DNA of 64,000 bases from Flavobacteriaceae bacterium (lineage in GTDB: Bacteria; Bacteroidota; Bacteroidia; Flavobacteriales; Flavobacteriaceae). A program made the position numbers and the translations under genes. The notes beneath the pieces were generated by a model that saw nothing but the letters and a program-made list of their open reading frames with translations, did no database searches and was not told where the DNA came from. Positions 8,156-16,625 of this stretch are shown piece after piece. Position 1 is the stretch's first letter. The number at the start of each line of letters is the position of its first letter. The stretch spans positions 248,001 through 312,000 of the forward strand of contig JABABD010000040.1 of assembly GCA_014238425.1 (NCBI GenBank), in the 5' to 3' direction.

Positions 8156-8879
8156 AGAATGGTTTGTATTTGCCATATTGGCTTGGTTGTTTCTCTTCTT
8201 AATTCATGTTTTTAATGTCTTTATTACGAATCGATTCATGGGCAAAGCTTGGGAGCAACAACAAATGGAAAAGTTGATGAGCAAACAACAAGCTAGAATT
8301 GAAAAGATAAAAACCGAGCTAAAGAAAGAAGCACCTCATATTGCCGAAAGCGAAATCTATAATGAAGAATTGAAAGCCATTGAAAAAACTTCTGAACTAA
8401 CTATCATTGTTGCTGCTGGAGAAAATGATGCCATAGGAAAAGACAATAAACTCATCTGGCATTTAAGTGATGATCTAAAACGATTTAAAAAACTCACCTC
8501 AGAACATCACATTATTATGGGTAGGAAAACCTTTGAAAGTTTCCCTAAGCCTTTACCAAACAGAACACACGTTGTTATTTCTAGACAACCAAGCTATCAA
8601 GCTCCTGATGGAGTTATAGTCGTTAATTCTTTAGAGAGAGCGATTGAAGTCGCAAAAAACGATGTACAGCCTTTCATTATTGGTGGTGGACAAATTTATC
8701 AGCAAGCAATATCTTTAGCAGATAAGATTGAAATTACTAGGGTACATTCAGAATTTGAAGCAGATACTTTTTTCCCAAAGATAGATCTCTCAATTTGGAA
8801 AGAAATAGACAATGTCTTTCATAAGAAGGACAGTGAGCATGAACATGAGTTTTCGTTTATTACCTACATCAAAAAGTAA
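8025..8879 (+). CDS. folA: 2TM domain fused to dihydrofolate reductase
   Basis: Read from the ATG at 8025 the protein has 284 residues; the native start is probably 7964 in another frame, joined at the A9 run. Residues about 14-34 and 46-66 are two membrane helices (2TM domain), followed by a charged helix (about 75-120). Residues 125-284 are a full-length DHFR: TIIVAAGENDAIGKDNKLIW, LSDDLKRFKKLT, IIMGRKTFESFPKPLPNRTHVV and PFIIGGGQIYQQAI. DHFR reduces dihydrofolate made by ThyA, encoded just upstream. The DHFR would be tethered to the inner membrane. No stop separates the 2TM and DHFR parts. A DHFR-only start inside is possible but lacks an in-frame ATG at the domain border. Confidence 0.85.
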   Translation: MLKVASNKKKRLYYHFVVFLVGAVFLIIANTVLGIGKEFQIFGKEWFVFAILAWLFLFLIHVFNVFITNRFMGKAWEQQQMEKLMSKQQARIEKIKTELKKEAPHIAESEIYNEELKAIEKTSELTIIVAAGENDAIGKDNKLIWHLSDDLKRFKKLTSEHHIIMGRKTFESFPKPLPNRTHVVISRQPSYQAPDGVIVVNSLERAIEVAKNDVQPFIIGGGQIYQQAISLADKIEITRVHSEFEADTFFPKIDLSIWKEIDNVFHKKDSEHEHEFSFITYIKK

Positions 8880-9247
8880 GCCTTCATAGGTTGAAAATAG
8901 TGTTCATCCCAGCCTTTAATATAATGTTCTCCGTTTTCAGGAACGTTATTATGCTTCAATGTTAGTTCTGTTTCGCTATCTACCTCTTCAAGGATGATTT
9001 CAATTTGAGAATCCATTTCTGTTTCCTCAAATTGCGATGATCGCCATGATTGCACAATTCTACTATAAGGCTCCAAAATTAAATTTTCGCCTTTGATGTA
9101 ACCATCCCATGCTGTAAATTTATCACCTACTTTGTCAGAAATAAATGCAGCACCTCCAGTCATTTTAGTATGGCCTTGCGTACTTAACCATGCTTTATAC
9201 ACTTGTTTGGCGGTAGCTGATAATTTAGTTTTTAGTGTGAACTCCAT
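8864..9247 (-). CDS. SRPBCC (START/AHSA1-like) domain protein
   Basis: The 127-residue protein has the AHSA1-type pattern: KTKLSATAKQVYKAWLSTQGHTKMTGGAA, then DKFTAWDGYIKGENLILEPYSRIVQSWRSS, EIILEEVDSETELTLKHNNVP and a C-terminal helix with GWDEHYFQPMKAYF. This fold forms a hydrophobic pocket; members include Hsp90 co-chaperone-like and stress proteins, but the ligand is unknown. It is convergent with the DHFR gene, and the two stop-codon ends overlap by 16 nt. Specific function cannot be assigned. Confidence 0.8.
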   Translation of the reverse strand: MEFTLKTKLSATAKQVYKAWLSTQGHTKMTGGAAFISDKVGDKFTAWDGYIKGENLILEPYSRIVQSWRSSQFEETEMDSQIEIILEEVDSETELTLKHNNVPENGEHYIKGWDEHYFQPMKAYFLM

Positions 9248-9273
9248 ATTATAAATTTAACTAATTTCGCCGT

Positions 9274-10830
9274 ATGATAAAAGAAATCCAGCTTCGAGTA
9301 TCACTTAAAGAGGAAGAGCAAGAAGCTATTCTGCTTAAAAAATCCGCTAGATTTCTTGAGATTCGCCCAAAAGACATCACTGGCATTAAGATGCTTCGAA
9401 AATCAATTGATGCTCGAAAATCAAAAATCATATTTAATTATAAGGTTGCCGTTTATATTAAAGAAGTATTACCAAAAGCTTCTGAGTATAATTTTGAATA
9501 TAAGGATGTGTCCAATGCCAAAGAAGTACATATTATAGGTTTCGGACCTGCCGGCATGTACGCCGCGTTAAGATGTATTGAACTTGGTTACAAACCCATT
9601 GTGCTAGAGCGTGGCAAAAATGTTCAAGACAGGCGTCGTGATCTAAAGGCCATTAATCAAGACCATTTCGTTAATGAAGATTCGAATTACTGTTTTGGAG
9701 AAGGAGGTGCTGGCACCTATTCTGATGGGAAACTATATACGCGAAGTCTAAAACGTGGTGACGTACGTCGCATCTTTGAAAACTTAGTGTTTCATGGAGC
9801 TACTGAACAAATCCTTATTGATGCTCACCCGCACATTGGGACAAATAAATTACCTAAAGTCGTCCAAAATATTAGAGAGACTATTTTAAATTTTGGAGGA
9901 GACATCCATTTTGAAAGTCGTGTTACAGATTTCATCATTAAAGATGAAAAAATAAAGGCTTTACAAATAAACAATAACAACGAACTATCTGTTGAACGTG
10001 TTATTTTGGCAACTGGGCATTCTGCACGAGATATTTTCTATTTGCTTCATAAAAAAAAGATTGCTTTAAAGGCTAAATCTTTTGCTATGGGTGTACGCGT
10101 GGAACATCCTCAACATATTATAGATAGTATTCAATATCATTGTAATGATGAAAGACATGAGTTACTACCAGCAGCTGCATATAGCTTGGTGGAACAAGTA
10201 AAAGATAGAGGTGTTTACTCTTTTTGTATGTGTCCGGGCGGTTTTATAGTTCCCGCAGCCACGGCCAATGGAGAAGTAGTTGTTAACGGTATGTCTCCTT
10301 CGAAACGAAACAATCAATTTGCGAATTCTGGTATTGTAGTTGAAATCAATGTCGAGAGAGATCTTCCAAAACACGAGCAATTTGGAGTCTTAAAAGGTTT
10401 AGAATACCAAAAAGATTTAGAGAAATTAGCATATACTGCAGGTGGCAGAAGTCAAGTCGCACCTGCACAACGATTGACAGATTTTGTTGAAGGAAAATTG
10501 TCAACAGACCTCAATCTCACATCATATCAACCTGGTTTAAAATCCGCACCTTTACATTCGTTATTACCAAAACTTATTGGCGGAAGACTTCGCACAGGAT
10601 TTAAAGCATTTGGCGATAAAATGAAAGGCTATTATACGCATGAAGCTAATATCATAGGTGTAGAATCAAGAACCTCATCACCGGTTAATATCCCAAGAAC
10701 TGATAGCCTACAGCATCCAGACATATCTAATTTATTTCCATGTGGAGAAGGTGGTGGTTATGCAGGAGGTATTGTTTCTGCTGCTATGGATGGAGAAAGA
10801 TGTGCAGAAGCAGCAATAAAGGGATTATAG
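9274..10830 (+). CDS. FAD-dependent oxidoreductase (COG2509-type, BaiN/RdsA-like)
   Basis: The 518-residue protein has an N-terminal region of about 85 residues, then a Rossmann FAD-binding motif (HIIGFGPAGMYAALRCIELGY with ERG at the end of beta-2). Further family landmarks are GEGGAGTYSDGKLYTR, HPHIGTNKLPKV, a second nucleotide-binding loop (RVILATGHSARD), CPGGFIVPAA and the C-terminal FAD site CGEGGGYAGGIVSAAMDG. The family is widespread, and substrates are unknown. A TAATTTCG box at 9262-9269 ends only four bases before the ATG, so the transcript may be leaderless. fabD follows after 44 nt. Confidence 0.87.
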   Translation: MIKEIQLRVSLKEEEQEAILLKKSARFLEIRPKDITGIKMLRKSIDARKSKIIFNYKVAVYIKEVLPKASEYNFEYKDVSNAKEVHIIGFGPAGMYAALRCIELGYKPIVLERGKNVQDRRRDLKAINQDHFVNEDSNYCFGEGGAGTYSDGKLYTRSLKRGDVRRIFENLVFHGATEQILIDAHPHIGTNKLPKVVQNIRETILNFGGDIHFESRVTDFIIKDEKIKALQINNNNELSVERVILATGHSARDIFYLLHKKKIALKAKSFAMGVRVEHPQHIIDSIQYHCNDERHELLPAAAYSLVEQVKDRGVYSFCMCPGGFIVPAATANGEVVVNGMSPSKRNNQFANSGIVVEINVERDLPKHEQFGVLKGLEYQKDLEKLAYTAGGRSQVAPAQRLTDFVEGKLSTDLNLTSYQPGLKSAPLHSLLPKLIGGRLRTGFKAFGDKMKGYYTHEANIIGVESRTSSPVNIPRTDSLQHPDISNLFPCGEGGGYAGGIVSAAMDGERCAEAAIKGL

Positions 10831-10846
10831 ATTTGTAGATTATTCC

Positions 10847-10854
10847 TATTTTTG
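10847..10854 (+). promoter_or_regulatory. Putative -7 box (TATTTTTG) for fabD-lspA
   Basis: TATTTTTG matches TAnnTTTG and lies 20 nt upstream of the fabD start, giving a leader of about 15 nt. No well-spaced -33 TTG is seen, so confidence is moderate. Confidence 0.4.
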
Positions 10855-10874
10855 CCGCATAAATTAAAGCTATT

Positions 10875-11768
10875 ATGAAAGCATACGTTTTTCCTGGGCA
10901 AGGTGCTCAATACACAGGAATGGGCTTAGACCTATATGAAGCTTCTGAAGAAGCTCAACATCTTTTCGAAGATGCCAATGAGATATTAGGTTTCCATATC
11001 ACCGATACGATGTTTGAAGGTGATGCCGACGCATTAAAACAGACTAATGTAACTCAACCAGCTATCTTTTTGCATTCTGTAATACTAGCCAAGACTTTAG
11101 GAGAACGCTTTCAACCCGATATGGTTGCTGGACACTCGTTAGGTGAGTTCTCTGCTTTGGTAGCCAATGGTGCTCTAACCTTTGAAGATGGATTGCGATT
11201 AGTATCGCAACGTGCTCAAGCTATGCAAAAAGCATGTGAATTACAACCAAGCACTATGGCCGCAGTTTTAGGGCTTGAAGACGATATCGTAGAAAAAATA
11301 TGTGCCACAACAGAAGGCATCGTTGTAGCGGCAAACTATAACTGTCCTGGGCAATTGGTGATTTCTGGAGAGGTTGATGCTATTAATAGAGCTTGTGAAA
11401 CACTTAAAGAAGAAGGAGCCCGACGTGCTTTGGTACTTCCTGTTGGTGGTGCGTTTCATTCACCTTTAATGGAGCCGGCTCGTGAAGAATTGGCGGCTGC
11501 TATAGAAAATACAAGATTTAGTCAACCTAACTGCCCTATTTATCAAAACGTAACTGCAAGTGCCATAATAGATGAATCAGCCATAAAGGCAAATCTTATC
11601 TCGCAATTAACAGCTCCTGTGCGTTGGACGCAATCTGTGCAGCAAATGATAGCAGATGGCGCTACATTATTTACAGAAGTTGGTCCTGGAAAAGTATTAC
11701 AAGGCCTTGTGAAAAAAATAAACAGAGAAACCGAAGTGGCTTCTGCAACACTCGAAACCGACGCTTAA
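10875..11768 (+). CDS. fabD: Malonyl-CoA:acyl carrier protein transacylase
   Basis: The 297-residue protein has the FabD hallmarks: PGQGAQYTGMG at the N-terminus, the catalytic serine in AGHSLGEFSALVA, QRAQAMQKA, the active-site histidine in GAFHSPLME, QNVTA and EVGPGKVLQGL at the C-terminus. It moves the malonyl group from CoA to ACP for fatty acid synthesis. The stop codon overlaps the lspA start (TAATG), indicating translational coupling with lspA. Length is normal for the family. Confidence 0.96.
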   Translation: MKAYVFPGQGAQYTGMGLDLYEASEEAQHLFEDANEILGFHITDTMFEGDADALKQTNVTQPAIFLHSVILAKTLGERFQPDMVAGHSLGEFSALVANGALTFEDGLRLVSQRAQAMQKACELQPSTMAAVLGLEDDIVEKICATTEGIVVAANYNCPGQLVISGEVDAINRACETLKEEGARRALVLPVGGAFHSPLMEPAREELAAAIENTRFSQPNCPIYQNVTASAIIDESAIKANLISQLTAPVRWTQSVQQMIADGATLFTEVGPGKVLQGLVKKINRETEVASATLETDA

Positions 11769-12295
11769 TGAAAATTTCTAAATATGTATTAGTGTTCGGA
11801 TTGATTCTGTTAAATATCGCTTGTGACCAAGTATCGAAGGTATTGGTGCGCAAAAATGTAGACTATCAAGTGGAAACTCAACTTATTGGCGATACATTCA
11901 TCATGACCAATGTCGAGAATTCTGGAGCGTTCCTTGGTTTGGGATCCGATTTGAACCCAACCGTCAAGCTTATTGTTTTATTGATTCTACCAGTAGTCGT
12001 ATTATTTCTTGCGCTTCGCTATTTGTTAATCAACAAACATTTAGATCAATGGACCATTGTTGGGTTATCGTTCGTTATAGGTGGAGGCATAGGAAATATA
12101 TACGATCGTATAATGTACGGCTCAGTCACAGACTTTTTTCATATTGATTTTGGAGGTGTATTTCGGACTGGCATCTTTAATATGGCAGATGTTTCTGTTA
12201 TGGTGGGAATGGGCTGTATCTTGATGTCTGCTATTTTGAATAGGAAACAGAAAACTACTGATGATTCTGTCAGTTCGAGCGGAGTCGAGAACTAA
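11768..12295 (+). CDS. lspA: Lipoprotein signal peptidase (signal peptidase II)
   Basis: The start is the ATG overlapping the fabD stop (TAATG), giving 175 residues. An upstream in-frame open stretch inside fabD is ignored. Four membrane helices and the family motifs are visible: DQVSK (20-24), TNVENSGAFLG (47-57), the catalytic aspartates D113 in GNIYDRI and D141 in FNMADVSV. It cleaves prolipoproteins before the lipidated cysteine in the inner membrane. The last 10 residues (SVSSSGVEN region) are encoded by a palindromic intergenic repeat element (12268-12321), so the C-terminal tail seems to be recently acquired. Confidence 0.94.
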   Translation: MKISKYVLVFGLILLNIACDQVSKVLVRKNVDYQVETQLIGDTFIMTNVENSGAFLGLGSDLNPTVKLIVLLILPVVVLFLALRYLLINKHLDQWTIVGLSFVIGGGIGNIYDRIMYGSVTDFFHIDFGGVFRTGIFNMADVSVMVGMGCILMSAILNRKQKTTDDSVSSSGVEN

Positions 12296-12321
12296 AGAAG
12301 ATATCTCGACTGCGCTCGATA
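12268..12321. repeat. Palindromic repeat element overlapping the 3' end of lspA
   Basis: CTGTCAGTTCGAGCGGAGTC (12268 onward) followed by GAGAAC is nearly identical to a noncoding copy at 49112-49137. A counter-oriented half (TCTCGACTGCGCTCGATAT) lies at 12304-12322, so the two halves can form a long imperfect hairpin across the lspA stop codon. It could also serve as terminator between the convergent lspA and amidohydrolase genes. Confidence 0.65.
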
Positions 12322-12331
12322 TGGCAATCAT

Positions 12332-13609
12332 TCACTGCTTATAAATTTCCCCCTCTTTCATTACAAAAGATACAGTTTCGGTCGTTTTGATGTTTTGTGT
12401 AGGATCTTCGTCGGTAGCTACAATATCAGCAATATAGCCTTCAGCAATAACACCAAGTTTACCTTCCATATCCAATAATTTTGCATTGGTAATAGTTGCC
12501 GATTGTATGGAGAACATGGGTGACCAACCCGTCTCTACCATATACCTAAATTCCTTGGCATTCTCACCATGAGGAAACACGCCTGCATCAGTACCAAAAG
12601 CAATATTCACGCCTTCTTTATAAACCATCGCAAAGGTTTTTCTTAACTCAGCATCAATCATCTTGATCTTAGGAATGATGATTTCAGGATAATAGTTGGG
12701 AACCTTGGCCTTTTCTGCAACATAACGTCCTGCAGATAAGGTTGGCACTAAATAAGTACCATATTGTTTCATGAGTTGTGCTGTTTCTTTACTCATTATG
12801 GACCCATGTTCTATCGTTTGAACGCCTGCTATTACTGCACGTTTCATCCCTTCGTCTCCATGTGCATGAGCTGCAACTGGCATTCCATACTCTTTAGCCG
12901 TTTTTACAATTTCATTCACTTCTTCTTGAGTGAATTGTGGATTGTGCCCATTCTTGCTCACACTTAACACACCTCCAGTTGCAGTGATTTTTATAAGGTC
13001 AGCACCGTTTTTGTATCGCTGACGAACCGCTTTTCTTGCATCATCTGGACTATTAATCACACCTTCTGCAGGTCCTGGATCTCCCATTAAATCTTTTCTC
13101 ATGCCGTTTGTTGGATCGGCATGACCACCTGTAGTACCAATGGCTTTTTCGGCAGTGAAAATTCGAGGTCCAGACACTTTCCCTTTCGCTATGGCATCTC
13201 TTAAAGAGACATTGACACCACTTCCACCAAGGTCCCGAACGGTTGTAAATCCAGACAATAAAGTTCTATTGGCTATTTCAACAGAATTAAAAGCCGCATC
13301 GGCACTGTTTTTCGTAAACCTATCTAGATACCGTGTCGGACTTGTTTCGCCCTCAATATGTACATGCATATCTATAAAACCTGGCATTACGGTTTTACTG
13401 CTTAAATCAATTACTATGTCATTAGCGTTCGACGGATTAATAAAACCATCATTAACAGCTTTAATGTTCTTTCCAGAAACAATCACTGTCTTATTGGTCA
13501 GTACTTTTCCGTTTTTGGTATCAATTAGTTTTCCACAATGTAAATAGGTGTCCTGGGCTGAAATTGTCGTAACGAATAACAGTGTAATAAATAAGCTTAA
13601 GATTTTCAT
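12332..13609 (-). CDS. Secreted amidohydrolase (imidazolonepropionase-like, metal-dependent hydrolase)
   Basis: The 425-residue protein begins with a signal peptide (residues 1-19, TTISAQ). It has the amidohydrolase superfamily metal sites: HVH at 82-84 after VMPGFID, a lysine in DLIKITATGGV, VAAHAHGDEG, QTIEHGS and FGTDAG. Flanking beta segments (TYLHCGKLIDTKNG at the N-terminus, GYIADIVATDEDP at the C-terminus) form the usual composite sandwich. The family includes Xaa-Pro dipeptidase-like and carnosinase-like hydrolases; the substrate cannot be set from sequence. It would act in the periplasm or outside. It is convergent with lspA and 15 nt upstream of the DegT gene end. Confidence 0.88.
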   Translation of the reverse strand: MKILSLFITLLFVTTISAQDTYLHCGKLIDTKNGKVLTNKTVIVSGKNIKAVNDGFINPSNANDIVIDLSSKTVMPGFIDMHVHIEGETSPTRYLDRFTKNSADAAFNSVEIANRTLLSGFTTVRDLGGSGVNVSLRDAIAKGKVSGPRIFTAEKAIGTTGGHADPTNGMRKDLMGDPGPAEGVINSPDDARKAVRQRYKNGADLIKITATGGVLSVSKNGHNPQFTQEEVNEIVKTAKEYGMPVAAHAHGDEGMKRAVIAGVQTIEHGSIMSKETAQLMKQYGTYLVPTLSAGRYVAEKAKVPNYYPEIIIPKIKMIDAELRKTFAMVYKEGVNIAFGTDAGVFPHGENAKEFRYMVETGWSPMFSIQSATITNAKLLDMEGKLGVIAEGYIADIVATDEDPTQNIKTTETVSFVMKEGEIYKQ

Positions 13610-13624
13610 TATATGATGGATTAA

Positions 13625-14782
13625 TTAGTTGTTCTTTATAAAATTCTTGACGGCAGATGTAATGAATTCTATCTGTTCATCATCCAATTCTGTATGCATT
13701 GGTAGAGAAATAACCTCTTTTACCAATTGATTTGTAACCCTGAAATCATCTTCATTATACCTAGAATCCAAATATGCCTTTTGTCTGTGTAAAGGAATTG
13801 GATAATAGACACCACATGGAATCTCTTGAGAATTTAAGTGTGCAACTAATGCATCTCTATCAACATCGATTACTCTTAAAGTATATTGATGAAACACATG
13901 GCAATTACATGTGTCATTTATAGTTGAACATTTATTACACCCACAAGGTGTGATCACATTATCCATATCCCTAAACGCTTCATTATATTTTTGAGCTGCC
14001 GATCTCCTTGCCTTATTATAAGTATCTAGGTGTGGTAATTTTGCATTCAATACGGCTGCCTGCATAGAGTCTAATCTAGAATTCACGCCAACCACATCAT
14101 GATGATAGCGTTTGTACATACCGTGATTTACAATACCCCTAATAGTATGCGCTAAATCATCATCATTAGTGAAAATAGCACCTCCATCTCCATAGCAACC
14201 CAAATTTTTTGATGGAAAAAATGACGTGGATGCTACATGACTTATTGCTCCAGCTTTTACTTTATTGCCATTACTATATGTATAGTCAGCTCCTATTGCT
14301 TGCGCATTATCTTCTATGACATAGAGATCATGTTCTTTTGCAAGTTCCATAACAGCATCCATATTAGCACAAAGTCCAAATAAATGTACTGGTACAATAG
14401 CCTTGGTTTTAGGTGTAATGGCTTTCTTTATAGCATCAATATCAATATTGAAATTTACAGGGTCTACATCTACCAAAACAGGCGTTAATTGTAATAATGC
14501 AATCACCTCAACTGTAGCTGCAAATGTAAAATCTGCTGTAATCACTTCATCTCCAGGTTTTAATCCAAGTCCCATCATGGCTATTTGCAAGGCATCCGTG
14601 CCATTAGCACAAGGAATCACATGTTTTACACCTAAATATTCTTCTAAGTTTTTTTGGAATTCATGGACTCTTGGCCCATTTATGAAAGCTGCCGAATCAA
14701 TAACCTCTAAAACGGAACTATCAACAACCTCTTTTATCTTCTTATATTGACCTTTTAGATCAACCATTTGTATTTTCCTCAT
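13625..14782 (-). CDS. DegT/DnrJ/EryC1/StrS family PLP-dependent aminotransferase
   Basis: The ATG at 14782 (MRKIQMVDLKGQYKKIK) is preferred over a TTG two codons upstream, giving 385 residues. Fold type I landmarks are ANGTDALQIAM, AIGADY preceded by VIEDNAQ (PLP-contact aspartate), and the Schiff-base lysine near residue 192 in TSFFPSKNLGCYGDGGAIF. These enzymes transaminate nucleotide-linked keto-sugars for surface glycans. Unusually, residues 280-294 hold a five-cysteine insert (C-x-C-x2-C-x6-C-x-C) just before the conserved HVFHQYTLR, possibly a metal site. No sugar-biosynthesis neighbours are present except waaA, divergent at 14865. Confidence 0.88.
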   Translation of the reverse strand: MRKIQMVDLKGQYKKIKEVVDSSVLEVIDSAAFINGPRVHEFQKNLEEYLGVKHVIPCANGTDALQIAMMGLGLKPGDEVITADFTFAATVEVIALLQLTPVLVDVDPVNFNIDIDAIKKAITPKTKAIVPVHLFGLCANMDAVMELAKEHDLYVIEDNAQAIGADYTYSNGNKVKAGAISHVASTSFFPSKNLGCYGDGGAIFTNDDDLAHTIRGIVNHGMYKRYHHDVVGVNSRLDSMQAAVLNAKLPHLDTYNKARRSAAQKYNEAFRDMDNVITPCGCNKCSTINDTCNCHVFHQYTLRVIDVDRDALVAHLNSQEIPCGVYYPIPLHRQKAYLDSRYNEDDFRVTNQLVKEVISLPMHTELDDEQIEFITSAVKNFIKNN

Positions 14783-14864
14783 AAGCAACTAATTTACGAA
14801 ATTGTTATATCTATGACAATGAATTTATAACAAAGAACTGTATTTTAGCACAAACACAAAAAGC

Positions 14865-16103
14865 TTGCTGACTGTTTATAACATCCTAACATATATCGCC
14901 GCTTTTCATGTAAAGCTCATTGCGCGTTTTAACGCAAAAATGAGGCTTGGTGTTATTGGAAGAACAGAAACTTTCCATATACTCAAAAGGCAATTATCTC
15001 CAGATGATATGACCATTTGGTTTCATTGTGCTTCATTGGGTGAGTATGAGCAAGGTTTACCTGTTTTTGAAGAAATCAAGAAGGATTATCCAAATCACAA
15101 AATCATCTTGTCTTTCTTTTCGCCATCTGGTTTTGAAATCAGAAAAAACTCTCCAATTGCAGATATCGTTGTCTACCTACCATTAGACACAAAAAAGAAT
15201 GCTCAAGCATTCATAGATTTAATACACCCAGAACTAGTCATTTTTGTTAAATATGAAATTTGGCCGAATTACTTGAATGCATTGAAATCTAAAGGCATCA
15301 AAACACTATTGATTTCAGCTTTATTTAGAAAAAATCAGATACATTTTAAATGGTATGGTAACTTAATGAGGCAAGCGCTGTCTGCATTTGAGCATATTTT
15401 TGTTCAAGACCCTGTATCTAAAGAGAATTTGGAGTCTATCAATTTTCAAAATGTAACTATATCTGGTGATACACGTTTTGACCGTGTTACTAATCAATTA
15501 AAAGTCGATAACAACTTACCAGATATCGCCATATTTAAAAATAATGAAAGATGCATTGTTTGTGGAAGTACATGGCCTGAAGATGAAACTGTCCTTATCG
15601 ATTATATTAATAAGGTGCAACATAAAGTCAAATTCATTATTGCTCCTCATAATATCAAAACCAGGCAAATAGAACAGTTACAATACCAATTAAAAACTAA
15701 AGCTGTTCTATATTCTGAAAAAGAAGGTAGAGATTTATCTAGATATAATGTATTGATAATAGATTCCATTGGGCTGCTTTCAAGAATTTATAGTTATGCA
15801 AATATTGCATATGTAGGTGGAGCTATAGGTAATACCGGACTACACAATACCTTAGAACCTGCGGTTTTTGGAGTACCAATTATTATTGGTAATAATCACT
15901 CAAAGTTTCCTGAAGCTCAAAAAATGATTTCAAAAGGCGGAATGTTTTCAATTAAAGACAAGCGGGAGTTAGAATCGACAATAAACAAACTACTTGAAAA
16001 TAAGGTATTTACAATTGAATCAGGGAGGAAAAGTCTTGAATTCATTAAAGAAAACCAAGGTGCCGTCATCCAAATCATGGATTACATTCGTAAATACCCT
16101 TGA
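14865..16103 (+). CDS. waaA: 3-deoxy-D-manno-octulosonic acid transferase (Kdo transferase)
   Basis: The frame starts at a TTG (14865) giving 412 residues; the first in-frame ATG is 25 codons in and would remove the membrane anchor, so the TTG, which yields LTVYNILTYIAAF, is preferred. The GT-B fold Kdo transferase pattern is clear: WFHCASLGEYEQGLPVFEEI, ILSFFSPSGFEI, YLPLDTKKNAQAFI, VIFVKYEIWPNYL, then VSGDTRFDRV-like SGDTRFDRVTNQ, CGSTWPEDE, APHNIK and EPAVFGVPIIIGNNHSKFPEA. It adds Kdo to lipid A precursor at the inner membrane. Confidence 0.93.
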   Translation: MLTVYNILTYIAAFHVKLIARFNAKMRLGVIGRTETFHILKRQLSPDDMTIWFHCASLGEYEQGLPVFEEIKKDYPNHKIILSFFSPSGFEIRKNSPIADIVVYLPLDTKKNAQAFIDLIHPELVIFVKYEIWPNYLNALKSKGIKTLLISALFRKNQIHFKWYGNLMRQALSAFEHIFVQDPVSKENLESINFQNVTISGDTRFDRVTNQLKVDNNLPDIAIFKNNERCIVCGSTWPEDETVLIDYINKVQHKVKFIIAPHNIKTRQIEQLQYQLKTKAVLYSEKEGRDLSRYNVLIIDSIGLLSRIYSYANIAYVGGAIGNTGLHNTLEPAVFGVPIIIGNNHSKFPEAQKMISKGGMFSIKDKRELESTINKLLENKVFTIESGRKSLEFIKENQGAVIQIMDYIRKYP

Positions 16104-16207
16104 TTAATTTAGCAGAAATGTTAAATTTATTAGGAATTTACTTGTTAAAACCAACAAGAAATTTTTAATTGCAAACAATTAATAATTAACACTAAAACAA
16201 TTTACCA

Positions 16208-16570
16208 ATGAAAAAATTAATTTTAAGTATCGTTGTACTGGTTCTTGCCATTGCATTTACTTCTTGTAGAGAAGTTGAGAAGAAAGCTGAAGACGCTGGA
16301 GCCGCTGTTGAAAATGCAGCTGACGCAGCTGGTGAAGCAGTAGGTGACGCCGTTGAGGCAGCTGGAGATGCAGCTGATGCAGCTGGCGAAGCAGTTGGAG
16401 ATGCCGTTGATGCAGCAGGAGACGCTATTGATAAAGCTGGAGATGCAGTAAAGGACGGTGCTGAAGCAGTGAAAGATGGTGCTGAAAAAGCAATTGATAA
16501 AGCTGGAGATGCAGTAAAAGATGCTACTGATGATGCAGCTAAGAAGGTTAAGGATATGGGTAAGAACTAA
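16208..16570 (+). CDS. Small Ala/Asp-rich repeat lipoprotein (LEA/apolipoprotein-like amphipathic helix)
   Basis: The 120-residue protein starts with a lipoprotein signal peptide (MKKLILSIVV... then AFTSC, lipidated Cys about residue 20). The mature part is almost wholly made of 11-residue units such as AGEAVGDAVEA, AGDAADA and AGDAVKDGAEA, rich in Ala, Gly, Asp, Glu and Lys and lacking aromatic residues. This predicts a long amphipathic helix like LEA group 3 or apolipoprotein repeats. Such proteins often act in stress protection or envelope spacing, but no function is known here. A strong terminator follows. Codon-level repetition suggests growth by internal duplication. Confidence 0.8.
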   Translation: MKKLILSIVVLVLAIAFTSCREVEKKAEDAGAAVENAADAAGEAVGDAVEAAGDAADAAGEAVGDAVDAAGDAIDKAGDAVKDGAEAVKDGAEKAIDKAGDAVKDATDDAAKKVKDMGKN

Positions 16571-16591
16571 TTCTTACAAATTCTATGAAAT

Positions 16592-16623
16592 AAAAAAGCC
16601 GATGCAATTGCATCGGCTTTTTT
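16592..16623 (+). terminator. Strong bidirectional hairpin terminator
   Basis: The perfect palindrome GCCGATGCAATTGCATCGGC (16598-16617) is flanked by A6 and T runs. It sits between the convergent lipoprotein gene and pckA and can end transcription from both sides. Confidence 0.85.
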
Positions 16624-16625
16624 AT

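Noticed and set aside
13140-13547. 135-codon plus-strand ORF inside the amidohydrolase gene
   Set aside because: It is antisense to clear amidohydrolase metal-site motifs and shows no family signal.
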